Positions 1-9,528 are shown, numbered from the stretch's first letter. The stretch: 64,000 nt of DNA from Brachybacterium vulturis (GCF_002407185.1 NZ_CP023563.1:868001-932000), one strand, 5' to 3'. Numbers and translations: made by a program. Notes: generated by a model from the letters alone, not told the origin.

Positions 1-1349
1 TCGTCGAGGCGTGGATCGCCATCGGTCTCACCGTCGGCGCCGGCCTGAACTGGTACTTCGTCGCGCCGCGACTGCGCCAGTACACGCAGATCGCCGGTAA
101 CTCGATCACCGTGCCGAGCTTCTTCGGCAACCGTCTGCACGACCGCACGAACATCCTGCGCGTCGCGGCGGGTGTGATCATCCTGGTGTTCTTCACCTTC
201 TACGTCTCTTCGGGCATGGTCGCCGGAGGCGTGTTCTTCGAGTCGACCTTCGGCGGCTCCTACGTGACGGGGATGCTGCTGGTCGCCTGTGTCACCATCC
301 TGTACACGCTGTTCGGCGGGTTCCTCGGTGCCAGCTACACCGACGTCGTCCAGGGCATCATCATGATGATCTCTCTGATCGCGGTCCCCGTGGTCGCGAT
401 GTTCGTGGTCGGTGGCCCCATGGCCATGTTCGAGTCCGTGCGCGAGGTCAACTCCACCTTCGGTTCCCTGACCGCCGGCGGTACCTTCATCGGCATCGTC
501 TCCTCGGCCGCCTGGGGCCTGGGCTACTTCGGCCAGCCGCACATCATCGTCCGCTTCATGGCGCTGCGCTCCTCCCGCGATGCCAAGTACGGTTTCGTCG
601 TCGGCATGTCGTGGATGATCATCTGCGTCCTCGGCGCCGTGTTCACCGCCCTCGCGGGACTGGCGTACTTCCAGCAGAACCAGGACGCGGTCCTCACCGA
701 CGCCGAGAACGGCGAGTCGGTGTTCCTGGACCTCGCACAGCTCCTCTTCCACCCGGCGATCGCAGGCTTCCTGCTGGCCGCGGTGCTGGCGGCGATCATG
801 TCCACGATCTCCTCGCAGCTGATCGTCTCCAGCTCCGCGCTGGTCGAGGACCTCTTGGGCGGCATCGGCATCAAGCTCAGCGCCAAGGGCGCCCTGTGGG
901 GCGGACGCATCGGCGTGCTCGCCGTCTCGGTGATCGCGCTGATCCTGGCCCTGAACCCGGACAGCTCGGTGCTTGGCCTGGTCGCTTTCGCCTGGGCCGG
1001 GTTCGGCGCCGCCTTCGGCCCGATCGTCATCCTGTCGCTGTTCTGGCGCCGGCTCACCACCGCCGGTGCCGCAACGGGCATGGTCGCCGGTGCCGCGGTC
1101 GCCTTCATCTGGGGCCAGTTCGCCCCGGACGTCGCCTGGAACCTGTTCGGCGGCCAGCACCTCTACGAGATCATCCCGGGCTTCCTGGTCTGCCTGGTGC
1201 TCGCGATCGTGGTCAGCCTCGTCACCCCCCGGCCGTCTGCGAAGGCGATGGAGGAGTTCGACGACATGCTCGAGTCGTTCCGCTCCGGCGAGGCCCGAGA
1301 CCGCTCGGCCGAGAACGTCGCGGCGACGGGTGCCGGCCCCACGGCCTGA
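1..1349 (+). CDS. putP: Sodium/proline symporter (PutP), 5' end missing
   Basis: The frame is open from base 3 and gives 448 residues before TGA, so the N-terminal part (probably 50-100 residues) lies outside the window; the first internal GTG/ATG is not the real start. The product is a polytopic sodium:solute symporter with about ten remaining hydrophobic helices. The stretch around base 770-840 (helix with SQLIVSSSALVEDL) and the GYFGQPHIIVRFMA block near base 525 are typical of PutP. It is expected to take up proline with Na+ across the cytoplasmic membrane. The hydrophilic C-terminal tail (about 35 residues) is charged and cytosolic. A strong hairpin follows 17 bases after the stop, so the transcript probably ends here. 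Solute specificity is inferred from family resemblance. Confidence 0.9.
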   Translation, partial: VEAWIAIGLTVGAGLNWYFVAPRLRQYTQIAGNSITVPSFFGNRLHDRTNILRVAAGVIILVFFTFYVSSGMVAGGVFFESTFGGSYVTGMLLVACVTILYTLFGGFLGASYTDVVQGIIMMISLIAVPVVAMFVVGGPMAMFESVREVNSTFGSLTAGGTFIGIVSSAAWGLGYFGQPHIIVRFMALRSSRDAKYGFVVGMSWMIICVLGAVFTALAGLAYFQQNQDAVLTDAENGESVFLDLAQLLFHPAIAGFLLAAVLAAIMSTISSQLIVSSSALVEDLLGGIGIKLSAKGALWGGRIGVLAVSVIALILALNPDSSVLGLVAFAWAGFGAAFGPIVILSLFWRRLTTAGAATGMVAGAAVAFIWGQFAPDVAWNLFGGQHLYEIIPGFLVCLVLAIVVSLVTPRPSAKAMEEFDDMLESFRSGEARDRSAENVAATGAGPTA

Positions 1350-1366
1350 CCCGTCCCCACTGCATG

Positions 1367-1407
1367 AACCCCCTGCGAGCCCGTGAACTCGGTGCTCGCA
1401 GGGGGTT
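1367..1407 (+). terminator. Strong hairpin terminator after putP
   Basis: A perfect 14-bp stem (AACCCCCTGCGAGC and its complement) closes a 13-base loop. It stands between the ends of two convergent genes and can serve both directions; the right arm ends in TT only, so there is no long U tract. Confidence 0.85.
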
Positions 1408-1475
1408 CGGCATCTCGCAGGCGCCGGCCCCGCGCCGCGGACTGGTGACGGCAGAGCCGCGCCCGCGGGCCGGGG

Positions 1476-2384
1476 TCAGTCGCCGAAGACCAGCTCCTCG
1501 GCCGGGCCGCGCACCCCGGGGCGAGCCGCGAACAGGGAGCCGGCCGCCGGGTCCTCGCCCTCCGCGAGGTTCTCCCGGCTGGTGGTGATGAACAGGGTCC
1601 CGCGATCCTCGCCGCCGAAGGTGCAGGCGGTGACCTGCCGGGCGCCCACGGCGATCCGCTCGGCGACCCTTCCGTGCTCGTCCAGCCCGAAGACCTGGCC
1701 CCCGGAGTGCATCGCCACCCACACGTTCCCTGCGGCATCGAGGCAGAGCCCGTCGGGATCGCCGTCCTCGGCGGAGAGATCCGCGAAGGGGCGGCGACCG
1801 ACGAGGCCGTCCTGGTCGGACCAGTCGAAGACGTCCACCCGCCCGGTGGGGGTGTCCACGTAGAACGCCCGCGCACCGTCGGCCGAGAAGGCGAGACCGT
1901 TGGAGATCGTGAGGTCGCCGAACAGCCGGGTGGTGGTGCCGTCGGGCAGCAGGCGCCACATCGCGGCCCCGCCGGGGCGCTGGTCATACGCCATCGAGCC
2001 GCACAGGAACGAGCCGTCCGGTGCGATCGCGCCCTCGTTCATGCGCACGTCCTCCTCCCACAGCGGGGGGAGCTCGGTGATCGAGCCGTCGGCGTCCTCG
2101 AGCGCGAACCCCTTCTCGACCGCGAGCACCGCCCCGCCACCGGCGGCAGGCCGTACGCAGGCCACCACGGAGCTGGGCGTGGGGATCCGGGCCACGGCGC
2201 CCTCCGGTGCCTCGGTGGCCAGGGGCCGACCGGCGGTGGTGCCGGAGCCGACGATGCCGGAGGGATCCAGGTGCAGGAGGTCGCCGGCGAGCATGTCCAC
2301 CCAGCGCAGACCGCCCCAGGTGTCGGACCAGTACGGACCCTCGGCGTGGTGGCAGAGCGAGTCAGTGATGCGATCGGCGAGCAT
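1476..2384 (-). CDS. SMP-30/gluconolactonase family sugar lactonase
   Basis: 302 residues, the usual length for a six-bladed SMP-30/LRE propeller. The metal and active-site positions of the family are recognisable: Glu in AEGPYW near the N-terminus, Asn in SNGLAF about residue 150, and Asp in the DPDGLCLD block about residue 200. The family hydrolyses sugar lactones (e.g. gluconolactone) in the cytoplasm using a divalent cation. ATG follows GGAGG at six bases. It is alone on its strand between the putP terminator and an MFS gene that points the same way 283 bases upstream, so cotranscription with the carrier is possible. The substrate cannot be read from sequence. Confidence 0.88.
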   Translation of the reverse strand: MLADRITDSLCHHAEGPYWSDTWGGLRWVDMLAGDLLHLDPSGIVGSGTTAGRPLATEAPEGAVARIPTPSSVVACVRPAAGGGAVLAVEKGFALEDADGSITELPPLWEEDVRMNEGAIAPDGSFLCGSMAYDQRPGGAAMWRLLPDGTTTRLFGDLTISNGLAFSADGARAFYVDTPTGRVDVFDWSDQDGLVGRRPFADLSAEDGDPDGLCLDAAGNVWVAMHSGGQVFGLDEHGRVAERIAVGARQVTACTFGGEDRGTLFITTSRENLAEGEDPAAGSLFAARPGVRGPAEELVFGD

Positions 2385-2454
2385 GGGAGCCTCCGGTTCC
2401 GGCGCGAGATGCGGACGGCCGACGGGGAAGCGTCGGTGGGGCCACCGTACGCGG

Positions 2455-2484
2455 TGCGGGTGCGGGTGCGGGTGCGGGTGCGGG
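2455..2484. repeat. (TGCGGG)x5 hexanucleotide tandem repeat
   Basis: Five perfect copies of TGCGGG in the 283-base spacer between the lactonase and MFS genes. The rest of the spacer shows no gene or clear promoter. Prone to slippage; no function is visible. Confidence 0.8.
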
Positions 2485-2667
2485 CGGGGTCCGGGCCCGT
2501 CCAGTGCGCTGAGGTGGGGCCGCGGGGGTCGGAGCGCGTCGAGCCCGGAGGGTGCAGCAGCTGGCAGCGCGCATCCGCACTATGACTCGGGCCGGGCCCG
2601 GGCGAGCGGGACAGGTCCGGGCGCCGGGGCGAGCCGCGCGGGGTTCAGAAGGTGCCGGACCGCCCGC

Positions 2668-4128
2668 CTACTCCGCCAGCGCCTTGCCTCGCTGCTCGGG
2701 CAGGGTGAAGGCGGCGGCCGCGGCCAGGAGGAAGAAGGTCGAGAAGGCGGCGAAGACGAACACCTGCCCGCCGGCGACCAGGAACACCGGTACCAAGAAT
2801 GGCGCCGCCATCGAGGCGATGCGCCCGAAGGCGGCGGCCGCGCCGGTGCCCGTGCCGCGCACTCGGGTGGGATAGAGCTCCGGCCCGATCGCGTACAGCG
2901 CACCCCAGGCGCCGAGGTTGAAGAAGCTCAGCGCGCAGCCGGCCGCGAGGATCATCCATTCCGTCTCTGCGAGGCCGTAGAAGGAGGCGGCCACGGCCGA
3001 GCCCGAGAGGAAGACGGTCAGCGTCCAGCGCCGCCCGAACTCCTCGATCAGCCAGGCCGCCACCGCGTATCCGGGGATCTGGGCGAGGGTGATGACGAGG
3101 GTGAAGGTGAAGGAGCGGGTGAGATCGAAGCCGCGGTCCACCAGCAGCGTCGGGATCCAGATGAACGCGCCGTAGTAGGACAGGTTGATGCAGAACCACA
3201 CCGCCCACAGGCCGGCGGTGCGGGCGCGGAGGGGCCGGGACCAGATCCCGCCGGTTCCCTCGATCGGGTCCGCGGCCGGGATCGCGGTGGTGGCGTCTGC
3301 CTCGACTCGGGCCGCGGCGGGGGTGCGTTCTGCGCTGTCTGCGCGCTCCGCATGCTCTGCACGCTCCGCGCCGGCTGCGGGGGCGGCAGGCGACGGGGCG
3401 TCGAGCCCGGCGGAGGCCTCGAAGCTGCGCACCACGCGCTCCGCCTCCTCGGTCCGTCCCTGCTTCTCCAGGAAGCGCACCGATTCGGGCATCCCCAGCC
3501 GGATCACCAGCGAGTAGACCGCGGGCACCAGGCCGACGGCGAGCGCCCATCGCCAGCCGGTCGGCCCGGAGGCGGCGACGAAGGTGCCGATCACAGCGGC
3601 GAGGATCCAGCCCAGCGCCCAGAAGGCCTCGAGCCAGACGATCACGCGGCCACGGATCCGGGCCGGGGCGAACTCGCTCATCAGGGTCGAGGCGACCGGC
3701 AGTTCGGCGCCGAGGCCCAGGCCCACGATGAAGCGCAGCACGATCAGGGCGCCCACACCCATCGCCAGCGCCGAGGCGCCGGTGGCCAGGCCGTAGATCA
3801 GCAGCGTCAGGGCGAAGACGGAGCGGCGACCGATGCGGTCGGCCAGCAGGCCGCCCACGCTGGCGCCGATCGCCATCCCGGCGAATCCGGCCGACGCGAT
3901 CAGCGAGCCGTCGGCCTTGCTCAGCTCCCAGTGGACGCTGAGGGCCGCGATCACGAAGGAGATCAGGCCGACATCCATCGCGTCCAGCGCCCAGCCGATG
4001 CCGGAGGCGCCCAGCAGCCTGCCGTGCCTGCGGGTGAAGGGCAGGCGGTCCAGGCGCTGCGACCTGGTCAGCGGACCGTGGGCCGGGAGCGGTGTCTGCG
4101 GCGTGGTGGTCGAAGAGCTCATCGTCAT
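2668..4128 (-). CDS. MFS transporter, sugar/aromatic-acid:H+ symporter type
   Basis: 486 residues with twelve predicted helices. The MFS motif A is present as LLADRIGRRS after helix 2, and the WALDAMDVGL segment in helix 1 is typical of the branch that carries organic acids and related metabolites (YdjK/PcaK-like). The central cytoplasmic loop between helices 6 and 7 carries about 55 residues of Ala/Glu/Arg-rich low complexity (AERAEHAERADSAERT), longer than usual. ATG at 4128 was chosen; a second Met lies two codons in. The nearest gene on the strand is the SMP-30 lactonase downstream, which would fit uptake of a sugar acid or lactone, but that is inference. Substrate unknown. Confidence 0.87.
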   Translation of the reverse strand: MTMSSSTTTPQTPLPAHGPLTRSQRLDRLPFTRRHGRLLGASGIGWALDAMDVGLISFVIAALSVHWELSKADGSLIASAGFAGMAIGASVGGLLADRIGRRSVFALTLLIYGLATGASALAMGVGALIVLRFIVGLGLGAELPVASTLMSEFAPARIRGRVIVWLEAFWALGWILAAVIGTFVAASGPTGWRWALAVGLVPAVYSLVIRLGMPESVRFLEKQGRTEEAERVVRSFEASAGLDAPSPAAPAAGAERAEHAERADSAERTPAAARVEADATTAIPAADPIEGTGGIWSRPLRARTAGLWAVWFCINLSYYGAFIWIPTLLVDRGFDLTRSFTFTLVITLAQIPGYAVAAWLIEEFGRRWTLTVFLSGSAVAASFYGLAETEWMILAAGCALSFFNLGAWGALYAIGPELYPTRVRGTGTGAAAAFGRIASMAAPFLVPVFLVAGGQVFVFAAFSTFFLLAAAAAFTLPEQRGKALAE

Positions 4129-4178
4129 CTCCGTCGACGGGTGATCGGGTGGGGCACATCATGGCGCATTCCGCGCTG

Positions 4179-4193
4179 CGGACCTGAGGTCCG
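4179..4193. promoter_or_regulatory. Inverted repeat upstream of the MFS gene
   Basis: CGGACC-TGA-GGTCCG, a perfect 6-bp palindrome with 3-base spacer, 51 bases upstream of the MFS start. Position and shape suit an operator, but no regulator gene is adjacent. Confidence 0.35.
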
Positions 4194-4321
4194 GCTCACA
4201 GCGGATCGCCGTGCGGGGCGACCGACGCCCCTCCACTCCTGGTCAGCATGAGAAAAAGCCTGAGGTCACAGATGGGTTGCGGATCGCGCGGACCCCACCG
4301 GCAGATCCTCCGCCGTCGGGT

Positions 4322-4813
4322 TCAGCGCCGCGGGTGCGTCACCATGTCCACCTCGGACTCGCCGCGCAGCACCGCCAGGGCGCGCTGGACACGGGAGGCG
4401 CCCCAGGGCGAGAGCAGATGCGCCTCGGACTCGGGGATCAGCGCCCAGTCGTCGAGCTCTGCGGCCTCCGGCACCACGGTGGCCTCCAGCTGGGCGCGGG
4501 GGATCACGCCGGCGTCGAAGAGGAAGTGCACCCCCATCGGCGCGCTGCGCACCGCACTCGAGGGCAGCCAGTCGACCGTCAGCAGCCGCCCCACCTCGAG
4601 ATCGAGTCCGAGCTCCTCGAGCACCTCCCGCCGGGCGCACTGGCGGGCATCCTCACCCGCGTCGACGCCGCCGCCCGGCAGCAGCCAGTGGTCGCGGTAG
4701 TTCGGCTTCTCGATCACCAGGTGGTCGTGCTCGTCGCGCAGGATCACGGCGCCGGAGGTGATGACCTTGGGCAGGGTGGCGAAGTAGGCGGGGTCGGGCA
4801 GCAATCGCGGCAT
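4322..4813 (-). CDS. NUDIX hydrolase
   Basis: 163 residues containing a complete Nudix box: G, five residues, E, then REVLEELGL, matching the consensus GX5EX7REUXEEXGU that binds Mg2+ and hydrolyses nucleoside diphosphates linked to another group. The segment before it (HWLLPGGGVDAGE) is the standard lead-in. Cytosolic; the exact substrate (NDP-sugar, oxidised nucleotide or other) cannot be decided. ATG at 4813 has no good Shine-Dalgarno sequence. The gene stands alone, 192 bases downstream of the MFS start region and 132 bases downstream of the pxpBC end. Confidence 0.88.
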   Translation of the reverse strand: MPRLLPDPAYFATLPKVITSGAVILRDEHDHLVIEKPNYRDHWLLPGGGVDAGEDARQCARREVLEELGLDLEVGRLLTVDWLPSSAVRSAPMGVHFLFDAGVIPRAQLEATVVPEAAELDDWALIPESEAHLLSPWGASRVQRALAVLRGESEVDMVTHPRR

Positions 4814-4945
4814 GGGGACATGGTGTCATCGTCGTGTCGGGAACAGCGGCTGCATGCGCTGAGGCGTCGACCGCAGGGATGGGGCCGCTCGGGTCGCGAC
4901 CGCGGGGCGGGGACCGCTGCGGCGCCGCGCGCTGCGGTCGCGCCC

Positions 4946-6703
4946 TCAGCGGGGGCTGCTCGGCACCGCCACGAAGCGCAGCCCGGTCCCCGTCGCCGCC
5001 TGCGCCAGTGCATCCAGCCCCTCGCGGGTGACCACCGCGATCACCGGGTAGCCGCCGGTGGTGGGATGGTCGGGACCGAAGACGACGGGCGATCCCGACG
5101 GCGGCACCTGGATCGCGCCGGGCCTCATCGGTTCGCTCGGCGACGACCCGGAGTCCGAGGGCGCGGTGAGCGGGTCCCCGTCCAGGCGTACCCCCACCCG
5201 GTCCGAGTCCGGGCGCACGGTCCAGGTGGTGGCCAGCAGCTGCCTGAGGGTCGCCGCGCCGAGCAGCGCGTCCCGCGGGCCGGCGTGCACCGGGACGTCG
5301 AGCACGGCCGGGGAGGTGTGATCGAGCAGCGTGGCATCCTCGCCCCGGACCGGCGTGGGAACGGCGTCCAGCCTCTCCTCGGGGCCGACGAGCAGCAGGT
5401 CCCCGGCCACGAGCGGTGCCGGTCCGAGCGCGGAGAGCGTGTCCCGGGACAGGGAGCCGAGCACGGCACCTGCCGCCCCCACCCCGCGCAGACCGCCGCG
5501 GACGGCCAGCACCAGTCGCAGGCCCTCCGTCACCGGGCCCAGCTCGAGCCGGTCCCCGGGGTCGAGGGCGATCGGCAGCTCGTGGCTCTCCTCCGGGCTG
5601 AGCTCGAGGTCGGTGCTCTCCGGGTCGGCCCGGTGCAGCACCAGCGGTGCCCGGGCTCCGGAGACGGCGATGACCGTCGCGGCCCGCGCCTGCAGCCGCA
5701 GCGGGCCGGCCACGATCTCGAGCACCGCTGCCGCGGTCGGATTGCCCACGGCGAGGTTCGCCCGCAGCATCGCCCCGCGGTCGAAGGCACCGGAGCAGCT
5801 CACCCCGCTCGCCGCCCGGCCGGGTCGACCGGTGTCCTCGAGCAGGGTGAGGGGGCCGGGGGCGAGGACCTCCAGCGCGGGCTGTCCGCTCGTCGGCGCC
5901 CCCGCTGCCCCTCGACGCCTGCCCCGCCGTCCGGGGACGGCGGCCGCGTCGCGCGCGACCTGGGTGAACGCGGCTGTGCGGGCGGAGGCCCGGGCCGTCG
6001 GACGCCGGGGGGTGAAACGCACCCGTGTGCCGGGGGTGAGCAGCGCGGGCGGTTCCCGGTCCACGTCGAACAAGGAGACGTCGGTGCGCCCGATCAGCTG
6101 CCACCCGCCGGGGGAGGAGCGCGGGTAGATCCCGCAGTAGCGGGCGGCGAGGCCGACGGCGCCGGCAGGCACCTCGGTGCGCGGCTCGGCCCGGCGGGGC
6201 ACCTCCCATGGCGGGCCGACGGGTCGCGCGGGGTCGGTGGGCGCGTCCGGCAGCAGGTAGGCGAAACCGGGCGCGAATCCACCGAAGGCCGCGGTCCACG
6301 TGGCCGCGCTGTGCGCGGTGATCAGCGCCTGCGTGCTGATCTCCAGCAGCTCGGCGACCTCGGCGAGATCCTCGCCGTCGTAGACGATGTCCACGCTGAC
6401 CTCAGCGTTCGCCTCCTCCTGCGTCGCGGCTCCGGGGAGGTCGCGCAGCAGGGCGTCGAGGACCGGCAGATCCTGGGCGGCGCTGCCCACCAGCAGGAGC
6501 GTGCGCTCGGCAGGGACCAGGTCGAGCAGAGTCGCCGGGGCGAGCTCGCCCACCGCGGCCGCTGCGGCGAGCACGGCACGGGTGTCGGGGTACTCGGCCA
6601 GCAGTGCGACCTCTCCGGCGCGGTGCACCGCCAGCGGCGGCTCGAGACGGTCGGAGCGGTCGCGACGGACCCGACGCGGAGTGCGGTCCGGGCCCCGAGT
6701 CAC
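4946..6703 (-). CDS. pxpBC: 5-oxoprolinase subunits B and C fused (PxpBC)
   Basis: 585 residues joining two proteins that are separate in E. coli (PxpB/KipI and PxpC/KipA). Residues about 20-255 are the KipI/PxpB domain (PGFAYL, RTEVPAGAVGLA, YPRSSPGGWQLIGRT). Residues about 285-585 are the biotin-dependent-carboxylase-like KipA/PxpC domain (GPLTLLEDTGRPG, FDRGAMLRANLAVGNP). A short basic linker joins them. With PxpA the complex opens 5-oxoproline to glutamate using ATP. GTG start overlaps the pxpA stop by four bases (GTGA), indicating translational coupling. The function of the trio is established for the family; allophanate hydrolase is an old misannotation of this pair. Confidence 0.9.
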   Translation of the reverse strand: MTRGPDRTPRRVRRDRSDRLEPPLAVHRAGEVALLAEYPDTRAVLAAAAAVGELAPATLLDLVPAERTLLLVGSAAQDLPVLDALLRDLPGAATQEEANAEVSVDIVYDGEDLAEVAELLEISTQALITAHSAATWTAAFGGFAPGFAYLLPDAPTDPARPVGPPWEVPRRAEPRTEVPAGAVGLAARYCGIYPRSSPGGWQLIGRTDVSLFDVDREPPALLTPGTRVRFTPRRPTARASARTAAFTQVARDAAAVPGRRGRRRGAAGAPTSGQPALEVLAPGPLTLLEDTGRPGRAASGVSCSGAFDRGAMLRANLAVGNPTAAAVLEIVAGPLRLQARAATVIAVSGARAPLVLHRADPESTDLELSPEESHELPIALDPGDRLELGPVTEGLRLVLAVRGGLRGVGAAGAVLGSLSRDTLSALGPAPLVAGDLLLVGPEERLDAVPTPVRGEDATLLDHTSPAVLDVPVHAGPRDALLGAATLRQLLATTWTVRPDSDRVGVRLDGDPLTAPSDSGSSPSEPMRPGAIQVPPSGSPVVFGPDHPTTGGYPVIAVVTREGLDALAQAATGTGLRFVAVPSSPR

Positions 6704-7467
6704 AGCGCTGCCCCGAGGTGCACGCCCGCCTCTTCCAGGTGGGAGCGCACGGTGCGGGCGAGCTCCACCGCGCCGGGGGTGTCCCCGTGCAGGCAGAGGG
6801 AGCGGACCGGGAGGTCCACCCAGCTCCCGTCGGCGGTGCGGACCCCGTGAGCGGTCGCGATCGAGAGCGCCTGTGCGGCCACTTCCGCGGGGTCCGTGAG
6901 CACTGCGCCGGGGGTGCCGCGCGGGGTGAGGGTGCCGTCGGGGAGATAGGCGCGGTCGGCGAAGCCCTCGAGCACCACGGCGATCCCGGCCTCCTGCGCG
7001 GTCTCCACGGCCACGGCGCCGGGCGCGACGACCAGCGGCAGGTCCCCGAGCTCCTGCACTGCGCGCACCACCGCTGCGGCCTGTGCGCCGTGATGGGCCA
7101 GGGCGTTGTACAGCGCGCCGTGGGGCTTCACGCCCCGCACCTGCGCGCCCTCGGCCCGGGCCATCGCCTGCAGCGCTCCGACCTGCACGACCACCTGGTC
7201 GGTGAGGTCGGCGGGGGCGATGTCGAGGAAGCGTCGGCCGAAACCGCCCAGGTCCGGATAGGCGACGTGCGCGGTGATCGTCACGCCGTGAGCAGCCGCG
7301 GCGCGGGAGGCGGCGCGCATCGTCCGGCCATCCCCGGCGTGCCCGCCGCAGGCGATGTTCGCGGTGGTCACCACCTCGAGCATCGCGGTGTCATCACCCA
7401 TCGACCAGTCGCCGTATCCCTCCCCGAGGTCGGCGTTGAGATCGAGCAGCGGCAGCGGGGCGGTCAT
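6700..7467 (-). CDS. pxpA: 5-oxoprolinase subunit A (LamB/YcsF family)
   Basis: 255 residues, standard length. The family signature DLNADLGEGYG opens the protein, followed by ANIACGGHAGD and the GVKPHGALYN block at about residue 120. PxpA supplies the 5-oxoproline-binding half of the ATP-dependent 5-oxoprolinase that recycles the pyroglutamate formed spontaneously from glutamine and glutamate. AAGGAG lies ten bases before the ATG. First gene of the pxpA-pxpBC operon. All in the cytoplasm. Confidence 0.93.
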   Translation of the reverse strand: MTAPLPLLDLNADLGEGYGDWSMGDDTAMLEVVTTANIACGGHAGDGRTMRAASRAAAAHGVTITAHVAYPDLGGFGRRFLDIAPADLTDQVVVQVGALQAMARAEGAQVRGVKPHGALYNALAHHGAQAAAVVRAVQELGDLPLVVAPGAVAVETAQEAGIAVVLEGFADRAYLPDGTLTPRGTPGAVLTDPAEVAAQALSIATAHGVRTADGSWVDLPVRSLCLHGDTPGAVELARTVRSHLEEAGVHLGAAL

Positions 7468-7554
7468 CGGGGGATCGGCTCCTTCGCGCGGCGGGCGGTG
7501 CTCCCCATTGTCGCCCCTGCCGGGCCTGGCCGCACGGACCGCGGATCCCCGCGC

Positions 7555-8406
7555 TCACTGCACCCAGTGCTCCAGCACCTCCTCGAGCCGGCCGTGCAGG
7601 CGCACGGTGGCATCCGGATCGGCGCGGGTGGGGCCGTCGTTGAGGATCACCACGGGCTTGCCCTGGCGCCCGGCCGCGCGCACGAACCGCAGTCCGGACT
7701 GCACGGTGAGGCTCGAGCCGAGCACCAGCAGCGCTTCGGCCGCCTCGAGCGCCGCGAAGGCCGCGGCCACGACCTCCCGTCGCGCGGACTCCCCGAAGAA
7801 CACGACGTCGGGCTTGAGGATCCCTCCGCACAGCGCGCACGGCGGATAGCGGAAGCTGCTGGTGCGATCCACCTCGGCGTCCCCGTCGGGCGCCTGGGCG
7901 GCGTCGGCGGAGAGGGCGGGCAGGTGCTGCGCGAGCTCGGGGTTCATCATCAGCATCCGCTGGTGCAGGGCGGCGCGGGAGGACAGCGCCCCGCACTGCT
8001 GACAGCGCACCCGATCCAGCCGGCCGTGCAGGTCGATCACCGGCTCCGAGCCTGCGGCGGCGTGCAGGCCGTCGACGTTCTGCGTGATCACCGCCGTGAT
8101 CGGGAAGGGCTCGGGGGTCAGGGCCGCGAGCAGGTGGTGCGCGGGCCCGGGCCGGGCGCTGCGGAACTGCTCCCAGCCCACGGTCGAGCGCGCCCAGTAG
8201 CGCCGCCGGGCGAGATCATGGCCGATGAACTCCTGAAAGGTCATGGGGGAGCGGGGCACCGCATCACGGCCGCGGTAGTCCGGCAGCCCGGAACCGGTGG
8301 ACATCCCGGCGCCGGTGAGCACCGCGACCGGCCGGTCCCGCAGCAGTGCGAGAGCGGCATCGTTCTCCTCCGGGGAGCTGCGGTGACCGTAGTGCGCGCC
8401 CTCCAT
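7555..8406 (-). CDS. Sir2-type NAD-dependent protein deacylase
   Basis: 283 residues from the chosen ATG. The Rossmann motif TGAGMSTGSGLPDYRG is at about residues 28-43, the ITQNVDGLH and LHGRL (catalytic His) blocks follow, and four zinc cysteines are present as CQQC and CALC. C-terminal VLGSSLTV completes the NAD site. Sirtuins remove acyl groups from lysine using NAD+. The frame stays open far upstream; an alternative GTG at 8553 would add 49 Pro/Ser/Arg-rich residues of no recognisable fold, so I prefer ATG 8406, which places GAG-S at the usual distance. The gene is divergent from the DUF1961 gene. Confidence 0.87.
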   Translation of the reverse strand: MEGAHYGHRSSPEENDAALALLRDRPVAVLTGAGMSTGSGLPDYRGRDAVPRSPMTFQEFIGHDLARRRYWARSTVGWEQFRSARPGPAHHLLAALTPEPFPITAVITQNVDGLHAAAGSEPVIDLHGRLDRVRCQQCGALSSRAALHQRMLMMNPELAQHLPALSADAAQAPDGDAEVDRTSSFRYPPCALCGGILKPDVVFFGESARREVVAAAFAALEAAEALLVLGSSLTVQSGLRFVRAAGRQGKPVVILNDGPTRADPDATVRLHGRLEEVLEHWVQ

Positions 8407-8716
8407 CGGCCCCCAGGCCGGCAGGCGCGGACCGCCGCGGGTGGGGCCGGGAGCGTCCGGCGCGCGGGAGGTGGCGGTGGAGAACCAGCGGCCGACGTCC
8501 GCTGCGGGACCGGCCCGACCGGTCCCGGCGCGGGAGGAGGGGTGGGAGCTCACCCTTCGAGGGTAGGCGGTGCGGCGCCGTCGAGGCCGACGAGGGGGCC
8601 AGCGGTGGGTATGCTCGGCGGGGATGAGGGTGACCTGCGGCGGACCTCGCGATCCGTCCCCGCGGTCGCTCCGCTCCGCGATGGCCGCGGTGCGAGGAGG
8701 AAGAGAGCGCCCTGGG

Positions 8717-9373
8717 ATGACGACGCTGTACAGCTCCGCCCTGTCCACGCCCGAGGATCTTGCCGACTGGATCGTCGAGGGCCCGCTGGTCGCGACGTTC
8801 CCCTCCGGTCGCCTGCGGCTGGAGAGCGCGGCGGACCCGGCCGCGGGACAGTCCGCGCACTTCGTGGCCTGGTTGCCCGTGGAGCACGAGGGGGATGTAC
8901 GCGTCACCTGGAGCTTCCGCCCTCTGCGCGAACCGGGCCTGGCCATGATCTTCTGGGCCGCCCGGGCCCACGGCGGTGGCTCGCTCCACGCCCCCGAGCT
9001 GCCGGCCCGCACCGGGCAGTACGCGCAGTATCACTCCGGGGCGATCGATGCCTACCATCTCTCCTACTTCCGCCGCAGGTGGCCGGACGAGCGCAGCCTG
9101 CACACCTGCAATGTGCGCAAGAGCCACGGCGCCCATCTCGTCGCCCAGGGGGCGGACCCGCTGCCCGCCGTGCTCGACGCGGACCGCGAGTACCGCATGT
9201 CCCTCACCTGGCGAGGCGCCACCGTCGACTTCACGATCGACGACATTCCCTGCGTGACCTGGCGCGATGACGGCTCCGTGGGTGGTCCTGCGCGTCACGG
9301 CGGGGCGATCGGGCTACGACAGATGGCGCCGCTGATCGCCGAGTACTCGGACCTCAGGGTGGAGGCACTCTGA
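8717..9373 (+). CDS. DUF1961 family protein, probable lectin-like fold
   Basis: 218 residues resembling DUF1961 proteins, which often sit beside polysaccharide lyases and are predicted beta-jelly-roll folds. Visible blocks are WIVEGP near the start, MIFWAARAHGG, YHLSYFRRRW (YFRR), and the terminal EYSDLRVEAL. There is no signal peptide, so it should be cytosolic. The frame is open upstream, but the preceding residues are Arg-rich and unlike a protein start; ATG 8717 follows an AGGAGG at 16 bases, which is long. No lyase is next to it, though the sulfatase island 20 kb away could be related. No enzymatic role can be stated. Confidence 0.72.
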   Translation: MTTLYSSALSTPEDLADWIVEGPLVATFPSGRLRLESAADPAAGQSAHFVAWLPVEHEGDVRVTWSFRPLREPGLAMIFWAARAHGGGSLHAPELPARTGQYAQYHSGAIDAYHLSYFRRRWPDERSLHTCNVRKSHGAHLVAQGADPLPAVLDADREYRMSLTWRGATVDFTIDDIPCVTWRDDGSVGGPARHGGAIGLRQMAPLIAEYSDLRVEAL

Positions 9374-9528
9374 GACAACGGCCCGCGCCGGGGCTGCCCG
9401 GCGGGCTCGAGTGCGTCCGGAGGGTTCGACGGCCCGCGTCGGCCGCCGTGCCCCGGCGCAGCTGGTGCCCTGGTGGGTCTGCGATGGAGCGGTCGGGTGC
9501 CCTGTGAGCGGGATGCTCCCGACCACCA

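Noticed and set aside
2455..2484. CRISPR-like repeat
   Set aside because: Six-base units with no spacers; simple tandem repeat. No CRISPR array or cas gene is seen anywhere in the window.
4946..6703. Allophanate hydrolase (urea amidolyase) annotation
   Set aside because: The adjoining pxpA (LamB/YcsF) gene and KipI-KipA layout identify 5-oxoprolinase instead.
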